Both the position numbers and the translations under genes were made by a program. Of a stretch of 64,000 nucleotides of DNA, positions 41,214 through 51,179 are shown in pieces (position 1 is the first letter of the stretch; each line of letters starts with the position of its first letter). The stretch comes from CAVUBL01 sp963739795 (GTDB taxonomy: Bacteria > Acidobacteriota > Thermoanaerobaculia > Multivoradales > DATKCC01): assembly GCA_963739795.1 (NCBI GenBank), contig CAVUBL010000017.1:186001-250000 (forward strand), in the 5' to 3' direction. Below the pieces are notes generated by a model, which did not search any database, had not been told where the DNA came from, and was given only the letters and a program-made list of their open reading frames with translations.

Positions 41214-41510
41214 ATGGTAGCAACTAAGGAATACCCGGCGACCACCGCCGTGACTCTGCGGAGCGCCAAGGTCTCGGTGAGCCTTCCGGCGGAGCTCTTG
41301 GAGCGGATCAACCGCGAGTGTGCGACGACTGGAGAGAGCCGGAGCCAGCTCTTCCGGCGCGCGCTCGAGGCCCTGTTCGAAGGTGAGCGGCACGATGCGG
41401 AGGTCCGCCGCTACATGGAAGGCTACGTGGCGGAGCCCGAGGCGGAGTACGAGGTGGCCGCCGCCGGCGCCGTGGCCCGGCCCGCTCTCGAGACCGAGGA
41501 CTGGGATTGA
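41214..41510 (+). CDS. Ribbon-helix-helix antitoxin of a MazEF-type pair
   Basis: A 98-residue protein. A MetJ/Arc-type ribbon-helix-helix is at residues 16-55 (AKVSVSLPAELLERINREC, then SRSQLFRRALEALFE), and a Glu-rich toxin-binding tail follows. The stop overlaps the TTG start of the toxin gene. Unlike the cassette modules it lies outside the array and has no attC. It should repress its own promoter. Confidence 0.8.
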   Translation: MVATKEYPATTAVTLRSAKVSVSLPAELLERINRECATTGESRSQLFRRALEALFEGERHDAEVRRYMEGYVAEPEAEYEVAAAGAVARPALETEDWD

Positions 41511-41839
41511 GACGGGGTGAGATCTGGTGGGCCGACCTGCCGGCGCCCGCGGGGCGTCGCCCGGTGCTTCTCCTCTCGCGCGACGAGGCCTACCTGGTCC
41601 GGAGCCTCGTCACGGTGGCGCCCGTGACCACGAGGATCCGCTCGATCCCGGTGGAGCTCCCCCTCGGGGTCGAGGACGGCATGCCCAAGGCGTGCGTCGC
41701 CAACCTGGACTCCCTCGTCACGATTCCGAAGGCCCTTCTCCAGGAGCGGATCGCCGCCTTGGGGCCCGAGAGGCTCCGGGGTGCCGAGGAGGCCCTCCGC
41801 TTCGCTCTCGACCTGCCCCCGTTCACCGAGCGGGCGTGA
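41507..41839 (+). CDS. MazF/PemK-type toxin
   Basis: A 110-residue endoribonuclease of the MazF fold: RRGEIWWADLPAPAGRRPVL, LLSRDEAYLVRSLVTVAPVT, the loop VANLDSLVTIPKALLQERIA and a C-terminal helix. Start TTG 41507, overlapping the antitoxin stop. Intact pair. Confidence 0.85.
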   Translation: MRRGEIWWADLPAPAGRRPVLLLSRDEAYLVRSLVTVAPVTTRIRSIPVELPLGVEDGMPKACVANLDSLVTIPKALLQERIAALGPERLRGAEEALRFALDLPPFTERA

Positions 41840-41872
41840 AGCGGGCGCCTGTCGGGTTGGGGCCCCAACCGC

Positions 41873-43108
41873 TCAGGGCGCCTGCCAGCCTTCGCAGTAC
41901 GCCGTCGGGGCCTGGGCGGTGTGCTGGCGCGTCCAGCAGACGAGGGTGCGGGCGTAGCCGTCGGGCCAGCGGGGGGGCGGGACGCGCTCGCCCAGGGGCC
42001 ACTCGAGGAGTGGGTGGTCGGCCTCCGGGAAGAGCACCGTCGTGACCGGCGGGGCGGAGCCGGCCGCCACTTCCCGGGCGATGCCGTCGAGGCTGGCGCG
42101 GGCGTCGCTCCGGTCGTCCCGGCCGCCGCCCAGCGCCAGGACCGGGCACCGGATCGCCCGCCAGCCCGGCTTCGGATCGAAGTCCATGACCGAGCGCCAC
42201 CAGGCGTAGTCCTCGGCAGGCCAGAGCTTCCGCGGCAGCTTGGCGAAGGGGAACCACGGCCGGCCCGCGGCCGTCTCGAGGGTCTTCGTCAGGTCGGGGG
42301 CCTGCTCCGGGGCCGCTCCTCGCCGCTGGTAGTCGAGCACGCGCCGTTGCAGGGCGAGGGCTTGCCGCACCGCCTCGGGACCGAAGCCGCCACGGCGCAC
42401 GTCCTCGCCGGTCTGGTAGAGGACCTGCTCCGCGGGTGTCAGGGGCGTGGCGCTGGCGACGATGACGAACGCCGGGTGGATCTTCGGGGCCGCCAGCACC
42501 GCCACCCAGCCGCCTTCGCTGGCGCCGTAGAGGCCGATCTCGGTCGGGTCCACGTCGGGGAGCGTGAGCAGGCGGCGGGCGGCGGCCGCGGCGTCGTCGG
42601 CGTAGGCGGCGTACGGAGCCCACGCCTCTCCCGACGAGGCGCCGCTGCCGCGCTTGTCCCAGGCGAGGGCCACGATGCCGTGGCGGGCGAAGAGCTTCGC
42701 CTGGTAGTAGAACTCCTTCCGGGTCTCGCGCCCCGAGCCGTGGAGGTAAACCACCGCCGGGTAACGGCCGCGCCGGTGCGGCAGGAAGACGGTGCCCGAG
42801 AGCCGGACGTCGCCGTCCCGGAAGGCGATGGGCTCGGAGCGGTAGGCGAAGGCGAGCAGGTCGACGCTCCAGCCCAGGGCGACGAGGGTGAGGGCGAGGG
42901 CGATCCAGGTCGGAACGCCGCGCGGACGCCACCGCCAGCGCAGGAGCAGGAGGCCCGCGGCGGCGACGGCGCATCCGAGGGCGAAGGGCCGCGTCTTCCC
43001 CAGGTTGGCCACCGGGGTCGAGTCCGCCCAGGCGGCGAGCACGCCGAGGACGGCAGCGATGAACGCTGCCACGGTGAGTAGCCGGCGAGCGACCGAGCTC
43101 CAGAACAT
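41873..43108 (-). CDS. Membrane-anchored alpha/beta hydrolase
   Basis: A 411-residue protein with three N-terminal hydrophobic helices (to about residue 88) and then an alpha/beta-hydrolase fold: oxyanion region VVYLHGSGRETRKEF, nucleophile elbow GLYGASEGGWV (Ser), acid candidate in GGGRDDRSDA and His in FPEADHPLLEWP. A dienelactone-hydrolase or peptidase S9-like activity is plausible. Convergent with the MazF gene. Confidence 0.8.
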   Translation of the reverse strand: MFWSSVARRLLTVAAFIAAVLGVLAAWADSTPVANLGKTRPFALGCAVAAAGLLLLRWRWRPRGVPTWIALALTLVALGWSVDLLAFAYRSEPIAFRDGDVRLSGTVFLPHRRGRYPAVVYLHGSGRETRKEFYYQAKLFARHGIVALAWDKRGSGASSGEAWAPYAAYADDAAAAARRLLTLPDVDPTEIGLYGASEGGWVAVLAAPKIHPAFVIVASATPLTPAEQVLYQTGEDVRRGGFGPEAVRQALALQRRVLDYQRRGAAPEQAPDLTKTLETAAGRPWFPFAKLPRKLWPAEDYAWWRSVMDFDPKPGWRAIRCPVLALGGGRDDRSDARASLDGIAREVAAGSAPPVTTVLFPEADHPLLEWPLGERVPPPRWPDGYARTLVCWTRQHTAQAPTAYCEGWQAP

Positions 43109-43301
43109 TGTCTAGAGCCTAACCCACGAAGCCCGGACAGGTGCTCGGCGCGGTCGCGAGATCGCGCATCTCCAGCAGCGTGAAACCATTCGGCGCCCCG
43201 AAACATCCTCCCCAGCCCCGGCGTACTACCGGGTGACGACGACGCCGTGCGGCAGCCGATCCCCGGGGCCCGAGTCGTCCGACCACGAGCCGGAGGGCGT
43301 G

Positions 43302-44570
43302 ATGAGCCGACAGAGTGCGATCCGAGAAGCCCGGGACACCGAGGCTTTCGAAGCCATAGAGACCGAAGAGACCGTCGAATTTCTTCCCGAAGCCCCGACG
43401 CCGATCGAGGCGCCCAAGCTCGAGCCGGAGCCGGAGGCCGTCGAGCCCGCGCGGCCCCGTCGTCGGCTGCGCCTGGTGATCGCCGCCGTGGCGGTGGTCG
43501 TGGCCCTGGGCGGGGTCTACGCCGTCTACGCCGCCAAGGCGGGGGCCGCCACCGCCGCCGACAAGGGCGCCGACAAGGCCGCGGGCGACGAGACGAAGGC
43601 CGAGCCCGCTCCGATCCCGGTGGAGACCACCGCGGTGCATCGCCAGACGGTCGCCTCCTACATCAGCGCCACCGCCAACCTGGTGCCTGAGAACGAGGTC
43701 AAGGTGCTGGCCGAGAGCGAAGGGCGGCTGGCCCACCTGGAGGTGGAGGAGGGGCAGCGGGTGACGAAGGGCCAGGTGCTCGCCGAGCTCGCCCAGGGAG
43801 ACACTCCCATGGCCCTGGAGAAAGCCAAGGTGCGCCTCGAGAACGCCAAGCTCGAATACGACCGGACGGCGAAGCTGGCCGACGACGGGCTGGTGTCGGG
43901 CGCGGAGCGGGACCAGTCGGTGATGGACCTGGGGGTCGCCAAGCAGGAGCTGGCCGAGGCCCAGTGGCACTTGGAGAAGACCCTGATCCGCGCCCCGTTC
44001 ACCGGCCAGGTGACCAAGCGATCGGTCCAGGTGGGCTCCGACATCCGCCTGGGCGACGAGCTGTTCACGGTCGCCAACTTCGACCCACTGGTCGCCCGCA
44101 TCTACTTGGCGGAGAAGGACGTCCTCGCTCTCGACCCGGGCCGCCCGGTGCGCATCGTCCTCAAGGCCGACGAGGACGTGGCCTTCGACGGGAAGATCCG
44201 CCAGATCGCCCCGGTGGTCGACACGGCGACCGGCACGGTGAAAGTGACCGTGGAGGCGATCCGGCCGCCCGCGCAGGTGCGCCCCGGCTCCTTCGTGCGG
44301 GTGGACGTGGTCAAGGAGCGCCGGCCCGACGCGCTGGTGGTGCCGAAGGAGGCGCTGGTGCGCGAGCTCCAGAAGACCTTCGTCTTCGTGGCCAGCGGCG
44401 GCGTGGCCCACAAGCGCGAGGTGACGACGGGGATCGAGGAGGGCGCGGTGGTGGAGGCCGCCGCCGGCCTCGAGGCGGGTGAGAAGGTGATCGTCGCCGG
44501 CCAGGGCGCGCTCAAGGACGGCTCTCCGGTCAAGACCCCCGAAGCCACCAAGGTCGCCAGCAAAACCTAG
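43302..44570 (+). CDS. RND efflux periplasmic adaptor (membrane fusion protein)
   Basis: A 422-residue HlyD/AcrA-type adaptor: N-terminal membrane anchor (LRLVIAAVAVVVALGGVYAV), biotinyl-lipoyl half (LVPENEVKVLAESEGRLAHL, then EVEEGQRVTKGQVLAELAQG), a short helical hairpin, the second lipoyl half (TLIRAPFTGQVTKRSVQVGS) and beta-barrel domains. It links the two inner-membrane permeases downstream to an outer-membrane channel that is not encoded here. ATG 43302 is preceded by GGAGGG. Confidence 0.85.
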   Translation: MSRQSAIREARDTEAFEAIETEETVEFLPEAPTPIEAPKLEPEPEAVEPARPRRRLRLVIAAVAVVVALGGVYAVYAAKAGAATAADKGADKAAGDETKAEPAPIPVETTAVHRQTVASYISATANLVPENEVKVLAESEGRLAHLEVEEGQRVTKGQVLAELAQGDTPMALEKAKVRLENAKLEYDRTAKLADDGLVSGAERDQSVMDLGVAKQELAEAQWHLEKTLIRAPFTGQVTKRSVQVGSDIRLGDELFTVANFDPLVARIYLAEKDVLALDPGRPVRIVLKADEDVAFDGKIRQIAPVVDTATGTVKVTVEAIRPPAQVRPGSFVRVDVVKERRPDALVVPKEALVRELQKTFVFVASGGVAHKREVTTGIEEGAVVEAAAGLEAGEKVIVAGQGALKDGSPVKTPEATKVASKT

Positions 44571-44604
44571 CACGAACGTAGAGCTTCCGCACTTGGTCCG
44601 CACC

Positions 44605-44701
44605 GGGAAGGGGATCGAGGGGATGAGGGGGTGATCCGGTAGAGCGGCGTCCCCTTCCCCCCTCGAGGGTGGGAAGGGGATCGAGGGGATGCGGGGGTGA
44701 T
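44605..44701 (+). repeat. Pair of 31-base direct repeats with a complementary centre
   Basis: 44605-44635 and 44671-44701 are identical except for one base (GGGAAGGGGATCGAGGGGAT is shared). Between them, CCCCTTCCCCCCTCGAG (44651-44667) is complementary to either copy, so two mutually exclusive hairpins can form just before the permease gene. Confidence 0.6.
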
Positions 44702-44718
44702 GCGATTCAGGAGGTCCA

Positions 44719-47700
44719 ATGGGCATCATCGAGCTGTCTCTCAGGCGTCGGGTGACCGTCGCCATGGTGGCGATCGCCGTCTCTCTGTTCGGGGCGGTCG
44801 CCTTCACCCGGCTGCCGATCAACCTGCTGCCGGACATCTCCTACCCGAGCCTCACCGTCGAGACCCGCTACACGGGCGCGGCGCCGGCGGAGGTCGAGTC
44901 TCTGGTCACCCGGCCGGTGGAGGAGGCCGTGGGCGTGGTGGCCGGGGTCCAGCGGATGAGCTCGGTGTCGAAGCCCGGCCTCTCCCAGGTCACCCTGGAG
45001 TTCGACTGGGGGCGGAACATGGATTTCGCCGCTCTCGACGTCCGCCAGAAGCTCGAGCTGGTGCAGCTCCCCGAGCAGTCCGCCAAGCCCGTGCTCCTGC
45101 GCTTCGACCCGGAGAACGCGCCGATCCTGCGCCTCTACGTGACCGCGCCGGCCGCCGGAGCCAAGACCGCCGGGGCCGAGGGGGCTTCCGCCTCCGCGGC
45201 GGCCCCCGACCTCTACCAGCTCCGCTATCTCGCCGAGGAGGTGCTCAAAAAGGACCTGGAATCTACCGAGGGCCTGGCGGCGGTGGCGGTCCACGGCGGC
45301 TATGAAGAGGAGATCGGGGTCCAGGTCGACGAGGGCAAGCTCGCCCTCATGGGCTTGTCCATCGACCAAGTGCGCTCCCGCCTGGCCCGGGAGAACGTCA
45401 ACCAGGCGGGCGGCAGCCTCTACGAGGAGGAGGCCCGCTACCTGGTGCGCTCGAAAAACGAGTTCGAGAGCCTGAAGGACATCCTGGAGACCCCGCTCCT
45501 CTCGCAGGGCGGGCGCACCGTCACCCTCGGCGACGTGGCCAAGGTCACCCGCGGGCACAAGCGGCGCGACGTCATCACCCGCTTCGACGGTCGGGAGGCG
45601 GTGGAGCTCGCCCTCTACAAGGAGGGGGACGCCAACACCGTGGCGGTGGCCAAGGCGGTCGACCAGCGCCTGGAGCGGATCAAGCCCGAGTTGCCCCCCG
45701 GCGTCGAGGTGCTCGCGGGGGCGGACCAGTCCCGGTTCATCCAGGCCTCGATCCACGAGGTCCTGAACAACGCCCTCCTGGGCGGCCTGATCGCCATCGG
45801 CGTGCTCCTCCTGTTCCTCAAGGACATCCGGAGCACCCTGATCATCGGTATCTCCATCCCTCTGTCGATCGTCGCCACCTTCTTCCTCATGTACCGCACC
45901 GGGACCAGCCTCAACATCATGTCGCTGGGCGGCCTGGCCCTGGGCGTCGGGATGCTGGTGGACAACGCCATCGTGGTGCTCGAGGCGATCTACCGACGGC
46001 GGGAGGAGGGGCTGGGTGCCGTCGAGGCGGCGCGCAAGGGGGGCTCCGACGTGGGCCGGGCGGTGACCGCCTCGACCCTGACCACGGTGGCGGTCTTCCT
46101 GCCCGTGGTCTTCCTGGAAGGGGTCGCGGCGCAGCTCTTCCGCGACCAGGCGCTGACCGTCTCCTTCTCGCTCATCGCCTCCCTCGCCGTCTCGCTGACC
46201 CTCATCCCGGTCCTCGCCGCGGTGCTCATGGGAGGCCGGCGGACGGAGGGGGAGGGGGACGCGTCCGAGGCTGCGCCGACGGCCCCGCTCGAGGGGAAGC
46301 CCGGGCGCCTGCGCCGCGCCTGGAGAGCGGTCTCCGGGACCGCGCCGGCCTTCGCCCTGCGCTGGATTCGGATCGGCCTCGCCGGCGCCGGCCGCGCGCT
46401 CGCCTTCGTCTTCCGGCCCGTGGGCTGGCTCTTCGACCGGGCCCTGGGAGCGGTGGCTTCCGCCTACCCGCGCGTCCTGAGCCGTGCCCTCGACCTGCCG
46501 GCCGTCACCCTGGCGGTGGCCTTCGTGGCCTTCGCCGCCGCCGTCGCCCTGGTGCCCCGGCTCGGCCTCGACCTGATCCCCTCGATCTCGCAAGGGGAGT
46601 TCAGCTTCCGGATCCAGCTCCCCGAAGGCACTCCCCTCGACGTGACCGACCGCTACGTGGCCGCCGTCCAGGAGATCCTGGGCTCCGATCCGCGGGTCGA
46701 GAGCTACTCGTCCGTGGCGGGCGGCGCGGGCCTGTCGGTCTCGAACACCGGCACCGAAGGGGAGAACGTCGCCCGCCTCCAAGTGCGCATGAAGCCGGGC
46801 GCGGGACCCGGGGCCGAGGAGGCGGTGGCCGCCGAGCTTCGGAAGCGTCTCGAAGCCTCGGAGACGGCCGACTACCGCTTCGAGCGGCCGTCGGTCTTCA
46901 CCCTGAGAACGCCCGTGGAGGTGGAGGTCTACGGCGATGACCTTTCCGAGCTCCACGCCGCGGCCGGCACCGTCTTCCAAGACCTGACGAAGATCCCCGG
47001 TCTCGTCGACCTCCAGAGCTCGGCCGAGCTCGGCAACCCGGAGCTCCAGGTGCGCTTCCACCGCGAGCAGCTCGTCCAGCTCGGCCTCGACCTGGCCCAG
47101 GTGGCGACGACCGTGCGCGACAAGGTCCAGGGCGACGTCGCCACCCGCTTCTCCCAGGGCGACCGGCAGATCGACATCCGCGTGCACTCGGTGGACGCCG
47201 CGGCGGCCTCGGTGAGCGACGTGGGCGACTTGATCGTGGGCCAGCGGCAGGTGGGGGGGGCCACGGTGCCGATTCGCCTGAAGTCGGTGGCCGACGTCTC
47301 CCTGGCCGAGGGACCGAGCGAGATCCGGCGCATCGGCCAGAAGCGGGCGGCGGTGATCGGCGGTGAGCTGGTGGGCCGGGACATGGGGGCGGCGGCTTCC
47401 GACATCCGCGCCGCCCTGGCGGCCGAGACCCTCCCGCTGGGGGTGACCGCTTCCCTGGGAGGCCAGCAGGAGGAGATGGCGCGCTCGATCCGTTCGCTGC
47501 TCCTCGCCATCGGCCTCGCCATCTTCCTGGTCTACCTGGTCATGGCGGCGCAGTTCGAGTCGTTCCTGCACCCCTTCGTCATCGTGTTCACCCTGCCCCT
47601 GGGGGCGATCGGCGCCATCGGTGCCCTGGCCCTCACCGGCACCACGGTCAACGTGGTCGCCCTGATCGGCGTGGTGATGCTGGCTGGCATCGTGGTCAAC

Positions 47701-48084
47701 AACGCCATCGTGCTCATCGACGCCGTCAACCAGCTCCGGCGCGAGGAGGGCTACACCAAGCGCGAGGCGCTGCTCGAAGCCGGCCGCCGGCGCCTGCGTC
47801 CGATCTTCATGACCTCGGCCACGACCGTTCTCGGCCTGCTGCCCATGGCCCTCGGCCTGGGCGAGGGGGCCGAGCTTCGGGCGCCCCTGGCCATCACGGT
47901 GATCGGCGGCTTGTCGGTGGCGACGGTGCTCACCCTGGTGGTGATCCCGGTGGTCTACTCGGTTCTCGATCGCAAGATGTACGCGGCGGACCGCGAGGCG
48001 GCGGCGGCGCGGGTGGCGGAGCCGGCCGGTGAAGCCGGTGAGACCCAGCCGCGGCCCGGCCCGCAGCCGGAGGGCGCGCTGTGA
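44719..48084 (+). CDS. RND efflux permease, first of two
   Basis: A 1121-residue proton-driven RND transporter with twelve membrane helices and two large periplasmic loops: start SLRRRVTVAMVAIAVSLFGA, TM4 motif LALGVGMLVDNAIVVLEAIY, TM11-12 motif VNVVALIGVVMLAGIVVNNA. It is longer than a typical permease of about 1030 residues because of an extra Ala/Arg-rich stretch (about residues 505-575) in the central cytoplasmic loop. ATG 44719 follows AGGAGG. The stop overlaps the next gene, indicating a heteromeric pair of the MdtBC kind. Confidence 0.9.
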   Translation: MGIIELSLRRRVTVAMVAIAVSLFGAVAFTRLPINLLPDISYPSLTVETRYTGAAPAEVESLVTRPVEEAVGVVAGVQRMSSVSKPGLSQVTLEFDWGRNMDFAALDVRQKLELVQLPEQSAKPVLLRFDPENAPILRLYVTAPAAGAKTAGAEGASASAAAPDLYQLRYLAEEVLKKDLESTEGLAAVAVHGGYEEEIGVQVDEGKLALMGLSIDQVRSRLARENVNQAGGSLYEEEARYLVRSKNEFESLKDILETPLLSQGGRTVTLGDVAKVTRGHKRRDVITRFDGREAVELALYKEGDANTVAVAKAVDQRLERIKPELPPGVEVLAGADQSRFIQASIHEVLNNALLGGLIAIGVLLLFLKDIRSTLIIGISIPLSIVATFFLMYRTGTSLNIMSLGGLALGVGMLVDNAIVVLEAIYRRREEGLGAVEAARKGGSDVGRAVTASTLTTVAVFLPVVFLEGVAAQLFRDQALTVSFSLIASLAVSLTLIPVLAAVLMGGRRTEGEGDASEAAPTAPLEGKPGRLRRAWRAVSGTAPAFALRWIRIGLAGAGRALAFVFRPVGWLFDRALGAVASAYPRVLSRALDLPAVTLAVAFVAFAAAVALVPRLGLDLIPSISQGEFSFRIQLPEGTPLDVTDRYVAAVQEILGSDPRVESYSSVAGGAGLSVSNTGTEGENVARLQVRMKPGAGPGAEEAVAAELRKRLEASETADYRFERPSVFTLRTPVEVEVYGDDLSELHAAAGTVFQDLTKIPGLVDLQSSAELGNPELQVRFHREQLVQLGLDLAQVATTVRDKVQGDVATRFSQGDRQIDIRVHSVDAAAASVSDVGDLIVGQRQVGGATVPIRLKSVADVSLAEGPSEIRRIGQKRAAVIGGELVGRDMGAAASDIRAALAAETLPLGVTASLGGQQEEMARSIRSLLLAIGLAIFLVYLVMAAQFESFLHPFVIVFTLPLGAIGAIGALALTGTTVNVVALIGVVMLAGIVVNNAIVLIDAVNQLRREEGYTKREALLEAGRRRLRPIFMTSATTVLGLLPMALGLGEGAELRAPLAITVIGGLSVATVLTLVVIPVVYSVLDRKMYAADREAAAARVAEPAGEAGETQPRPGPQPEGAL

Positions 48085-51000
48085 CCCTCCCGGAGCTCGC
48101 TGTCCGGCGGCCGATCACCACCGCCATGCTCCTGGCGAGCGTGCTGCTCTTCGGCGGCCTCGCCGCCTATCGCCTGCCCCTGGCCTTCCTGCCCGAGGTC
48201 GACGCCCCGTTCATCGCCATCGAGATCCCCTACCCGGACTCGAACCCGGCCCAGGTGGATCGGGAGATCACCAAGCCGGTGGAGGAGCGTCTGGCGACCC
48301 TCTCCGGGGTCAAGAAGCTGCGCTCCACCTCCGGGCCCGACAGCGCCCACTTCGAGATGGAGTTCGCCTGGGGCGAGGACCTGGACGTGGTCCGCATGCG
48401 GGTCTCCGAGCTCATGGACCAGGTCAAGGCCGACCTGCCGCCGGGCGTCGGGCAGGTGCGGATCTACTCCTTCTCGACCAACGACATCCCGGTGGTCGAG
48501 GCGCGCCTCTCGGCCGAGGGTGTGGACCTGTCGGAGAGCTACGAGCTGCTCGAGGCCCGGGTGCTGAACCGCCTGCGCCGGGTGCCCGGGGTGGCGCGGG
48601 TGGACCTGGGGGGCGTCAAGCCGAAGGAGGTCCGGATCGACCTGGTGCTCGACGAGGTGAAGGCCCACGGCGTGGACGTGAACCGGCTCCTCGAGACTCT
48701 CCGGAGCTCGTCCACGAACTTCGTTCTCGGCGAGGTCCGCGACGGCGGTGTGCGCTACACCGCCCGGGCGCTGGGCAGCTTCGCCTCGGTCGACGAGCTG
48801 CGCAACCTGGTGATCGACGATCACGGCACCAAGCTGTCGGACATCGCCGAGGTCACCTACGAGGAGCCGGCCCTCGACTACGGCCGCCGCCTCAACGGCA
48901 AGGATGCGGTGGCGCTCACCGTCTTCAAGGAATCGACCGCCAACACGGTGGACGTGGTGCGCGCCGTCACCCGGGTGATCGAGCACGACATCGGCGGCGA
49001 TCCGCTGCTCAAGGGGATCTCGCTCTTCGTCTGGCAGAACCAGGCGGACGAGATCGTGAGCTCCCTCAACGGCCTGACCCGCTCGGGGATGATCGGGGCG
49101 CTGCTGGCGGTGATCGTCCTCTACTTCTTCCTCCGGCGCCTGGGCTCGACGCTGATCGTCTCCCTGTCGATCCCGTTCTCCATCATCGCCACCTGTGGGG
49201 TGCTCTACTTCCTGGGCAAGAACCTGAACGTGCTGTCCATGATGGGCCTGATGCTCGGCGTGGGCATGCTGGTGGACAACGCCATCGTGGTCCTGGAGTC
49301 CATCGACCGGCGCCAGCGCGACGAGCCCGACGCCGACAAGGCGGCCCTCACCGGCGCCGGGCAGGTGGCCCTGGCGGTCACCGCCTCGACCGCCACCTCG
49401 CTCATCGTCTTCCTGCCCCTCATCGTGGGCACGAAGAGCGAGCTCACGGTCTGGCTGGGGGAGGTGGGGATCGCCATCTGCCTGGCCCTGGCCTGCTCCC
49501 TCTTCTCCTCGCTCACCCTGATCCCGCTCATGTCGGCGCGGTTCCTCAAAAAGGGCGAGCCGAAGCGGGTCAAGTCCATCGCCTGGCTCGAGGAGCGCTA
49601 CGGGCGGCTCCTGGGTTGGACCCTGGACCACCGGGGCAAGACCTACGGCCTGCTGGCGGCGGCCGCGATCGTCGGGTTCCTGCCGTTTTTCACCGGCATG
49701 GTCCACTCGTCCATGTTCTCCGGGGCGGTCAACGACCGCCTCTACCTCTCCTACGAGTTCACCGACTTCGCGTACAAGTCCGAGGCCCTGGCGGCGGTCA
49801 AGAAGGTCGAGGCCTACCTCGAGGGCCGCGAGAAAGAGCTGGGCATCGAGTCCATCTACAGCTACTACTCGGGCTCCGAGCCCTCGGGGACCACCATCAC
49901 CTTCGCGGACAGGAGCCGTTCCGACGAGGAGTTCAAGGCGCTCCGGACCGACCTGCGCAAGGGTCTGCCCGAGATCCCGGGGGTGCGCCTGGTCTTCCAG
50001 GGGCAGGACGAGGGCTCGGGCACCACCTCGTTCGCGGTCAACTTCTACGGCCAGGACAGCGGTGTGCTCGCCGGGCTGGCCCGCGAGGCGGAGCGCCGCC
50101 TGGCGACGGTCGACGGGGTGGCCGATCTCGCCTCGCCCCTGACCCAGACCCGGCGGGAGATCCAGGTCAAGATCGACCGCGCCAAGGCGGCCCGGCTGGG
50201 GCTCACCGCCCAGGACGTCTCCGACGTCTTCGCCTTCTCCCTGGGCGGCATGCGCCTGCCGCGCTTCGACGCCGGCGAGCGCGAGGCCGACACCTGGATG
50301 GCCCTGCGCCTCCAGGACCGGGAGAACCTGGCCGACCTGGCGCAGCTCGAGTTCCGGACCGCCGACGGACGCCCTGTGCTGCTGGGCGACATCGCCGACT
50401 TCCAGGTGGTCGAGCGGCCGAAGGAGATCCAGCGCCAGGATCGCAAGGTGCGGATGGCGGTGCGCGCCTCCTACGAGGGCAAGGACTGGGAGACGACGCG
50501 CAAGCAGATCGAAGGGCTGATGGGGAGCCTGCGGATGCCGCCCGGCTACTCCTGGTCGTGGAACGACCGGATCCTCGAGCAGGACGACCAGGGGGCCCAG
50601 ATGGGCGTGAACTTCCTCCTCGCCCTGGCCCTCGTCTACCTGGTGATGGCCTCGCTCTTCGAGTCGCTGGCCCAGCCGTTCGCGATCCTCTTCTCGATCC
50701 CCTTCGCCCTGCCCGGAGCGGCGTGGCTCCTGGCGGCGACCGGCGCGCCGTTCAACATGATGAGCCAGATCGGGCTGCTCATCCTCATGGGCATCGTGGT
50801 CAACAACGGCATCGTGCTCCTCGACCACGTGAACCAGCTCCGGCGCGAGGGGATGGACGAGCGCGAGGCGATCGTCGCCGCGGGCCGGGACCGCATGCGC
50901 CCGATCCTGATGACCGCCTCGACCACCATCATCGGGCTCCTGCCCCTGGCGCTGGGGGGCTCGAAGGTGGGCGGGCTGTTCTACTTCCCCCTCGCCTTGA

Positions 51001-51176
51001 CGGTGATGGGCGGCCTGGTCTCCTCGGCGCTCCTCACCCTCGTCGCCCTGCCCACCATCGACCTGACGATCGAGGCCTTCGCCCGCTGGCTCGGCAGGCT
51101 GTGGCGACGGTCTACGCCCGGGCGACGGAAGCGGCCGGCACGGGCGGCTGACGCCGGGCCCGTGCCGATCCCGTGA
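48081..51176 (+). CDS. RND efflux permease, second of two
   Basis: A 1031-residue RND transporter: LPELAVRRPITTAMLLASVL, TM4 motif LMLGVGMLVDNAIVVLESID and C-terminal GLLILMGIVVNNGIVLLDHV. GTG 48081 overlaps the stop of the first permease. Clearly diverged from it, as expected for a heterotrimeric pump. Substrate class (drug, bile acid or metal) cannot be read; metal-type charged motifs in TM4 are absent. Confidence 0.9.
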   Translation: MTLPELAVRRPITTAMLLASVLLFGGLAAYRLPLAFLPEVDAPFIAIEIPYPDSNPAQVDREITKPVEERLATLSGVKKLRSTSGPDSAHFEMEFAWGEDLDVVRMRVSELMDQVKADLPPGVGQVRIYSFSTNDIPVVEARLSAEGVDLSESYELLEARVLNRLRRVPGVARVDLGGVKPKEVRIDLVLDEVKAHGVDVNRLLETLRSSSTNFVLGEVRDGGVRYTARALGSFASVDELRNLVIDDHGTKLSDIAEVTYEEPALDYGRRLNGKDAVALTVFKESTANTVDVVRAVTRVIEHDIGGDPLLKGISLFVWQNQADEIVSSLNGLTRSGMIGALLAVIVLYFFLRRLGSTLIVSLSIPFSIIATCGVLYFLGKNLNVLSMMGLMLGVGMLVDNAIVVLESIDRRQRDEPDADKAALTGAGQVALAVTASTATSLIVFLPLIVGTKSELTVWLGEVGIAICLALACSLFSSLTLIPLMSARFLKKGEPKRVKSIAWLEERYGRLLGWTLDHRGKTYGLLAAAAIVGFLPFFTGMVHSSMFSGAVNDRLYLSYEFTDFAYKSEALAAVKKVEAYLEGREKELGIESIYSYYSGSEPSGTTITFADRSRSDEEFKALRTDLRKGLPEIPGVRLVFQGQDEGSGTTSFAVNFYGQDSGVLAGLAREAERRLATVDGVADLASPLTQTRREIQVKIDRAKAARLGLTAQDVSDVFAFSLGGMRLPRFDAGEREADTWMALRLQDRENLADLAQLEFRTADGRPVLLGDIADFQVVERPKEIQRQDRKVRMAVRASYEGKDWETTRKQIEGLMGSLRMPPGYSWSWNDRILEQDDQGAQMGVNFLLALALVYLVMASLFESLAQPFAILFSIPFALPGAAWLLAATGAPFNMMSQIGLLILMGIVVNNGIVLLDHVNQLRREGMDEREAIVAAGRDRMRPILMTASTTIIGLLPLALGGSKVGGLFYFPLALTVMGGLVSSALLTLVALPTIDLTIEAFARWLGRLWRRSTPGRRKRPARAADAGPVPIP

Positions 51177-51179
51177 GGC

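Noticed and set aside
44707..50828. Minus-strand frames of more than 950 codons opposite the RND permeases.
   Set aside because: Composition rich in Arg, His and Gly without domain features; the plus strand encodes complete RND transporters.
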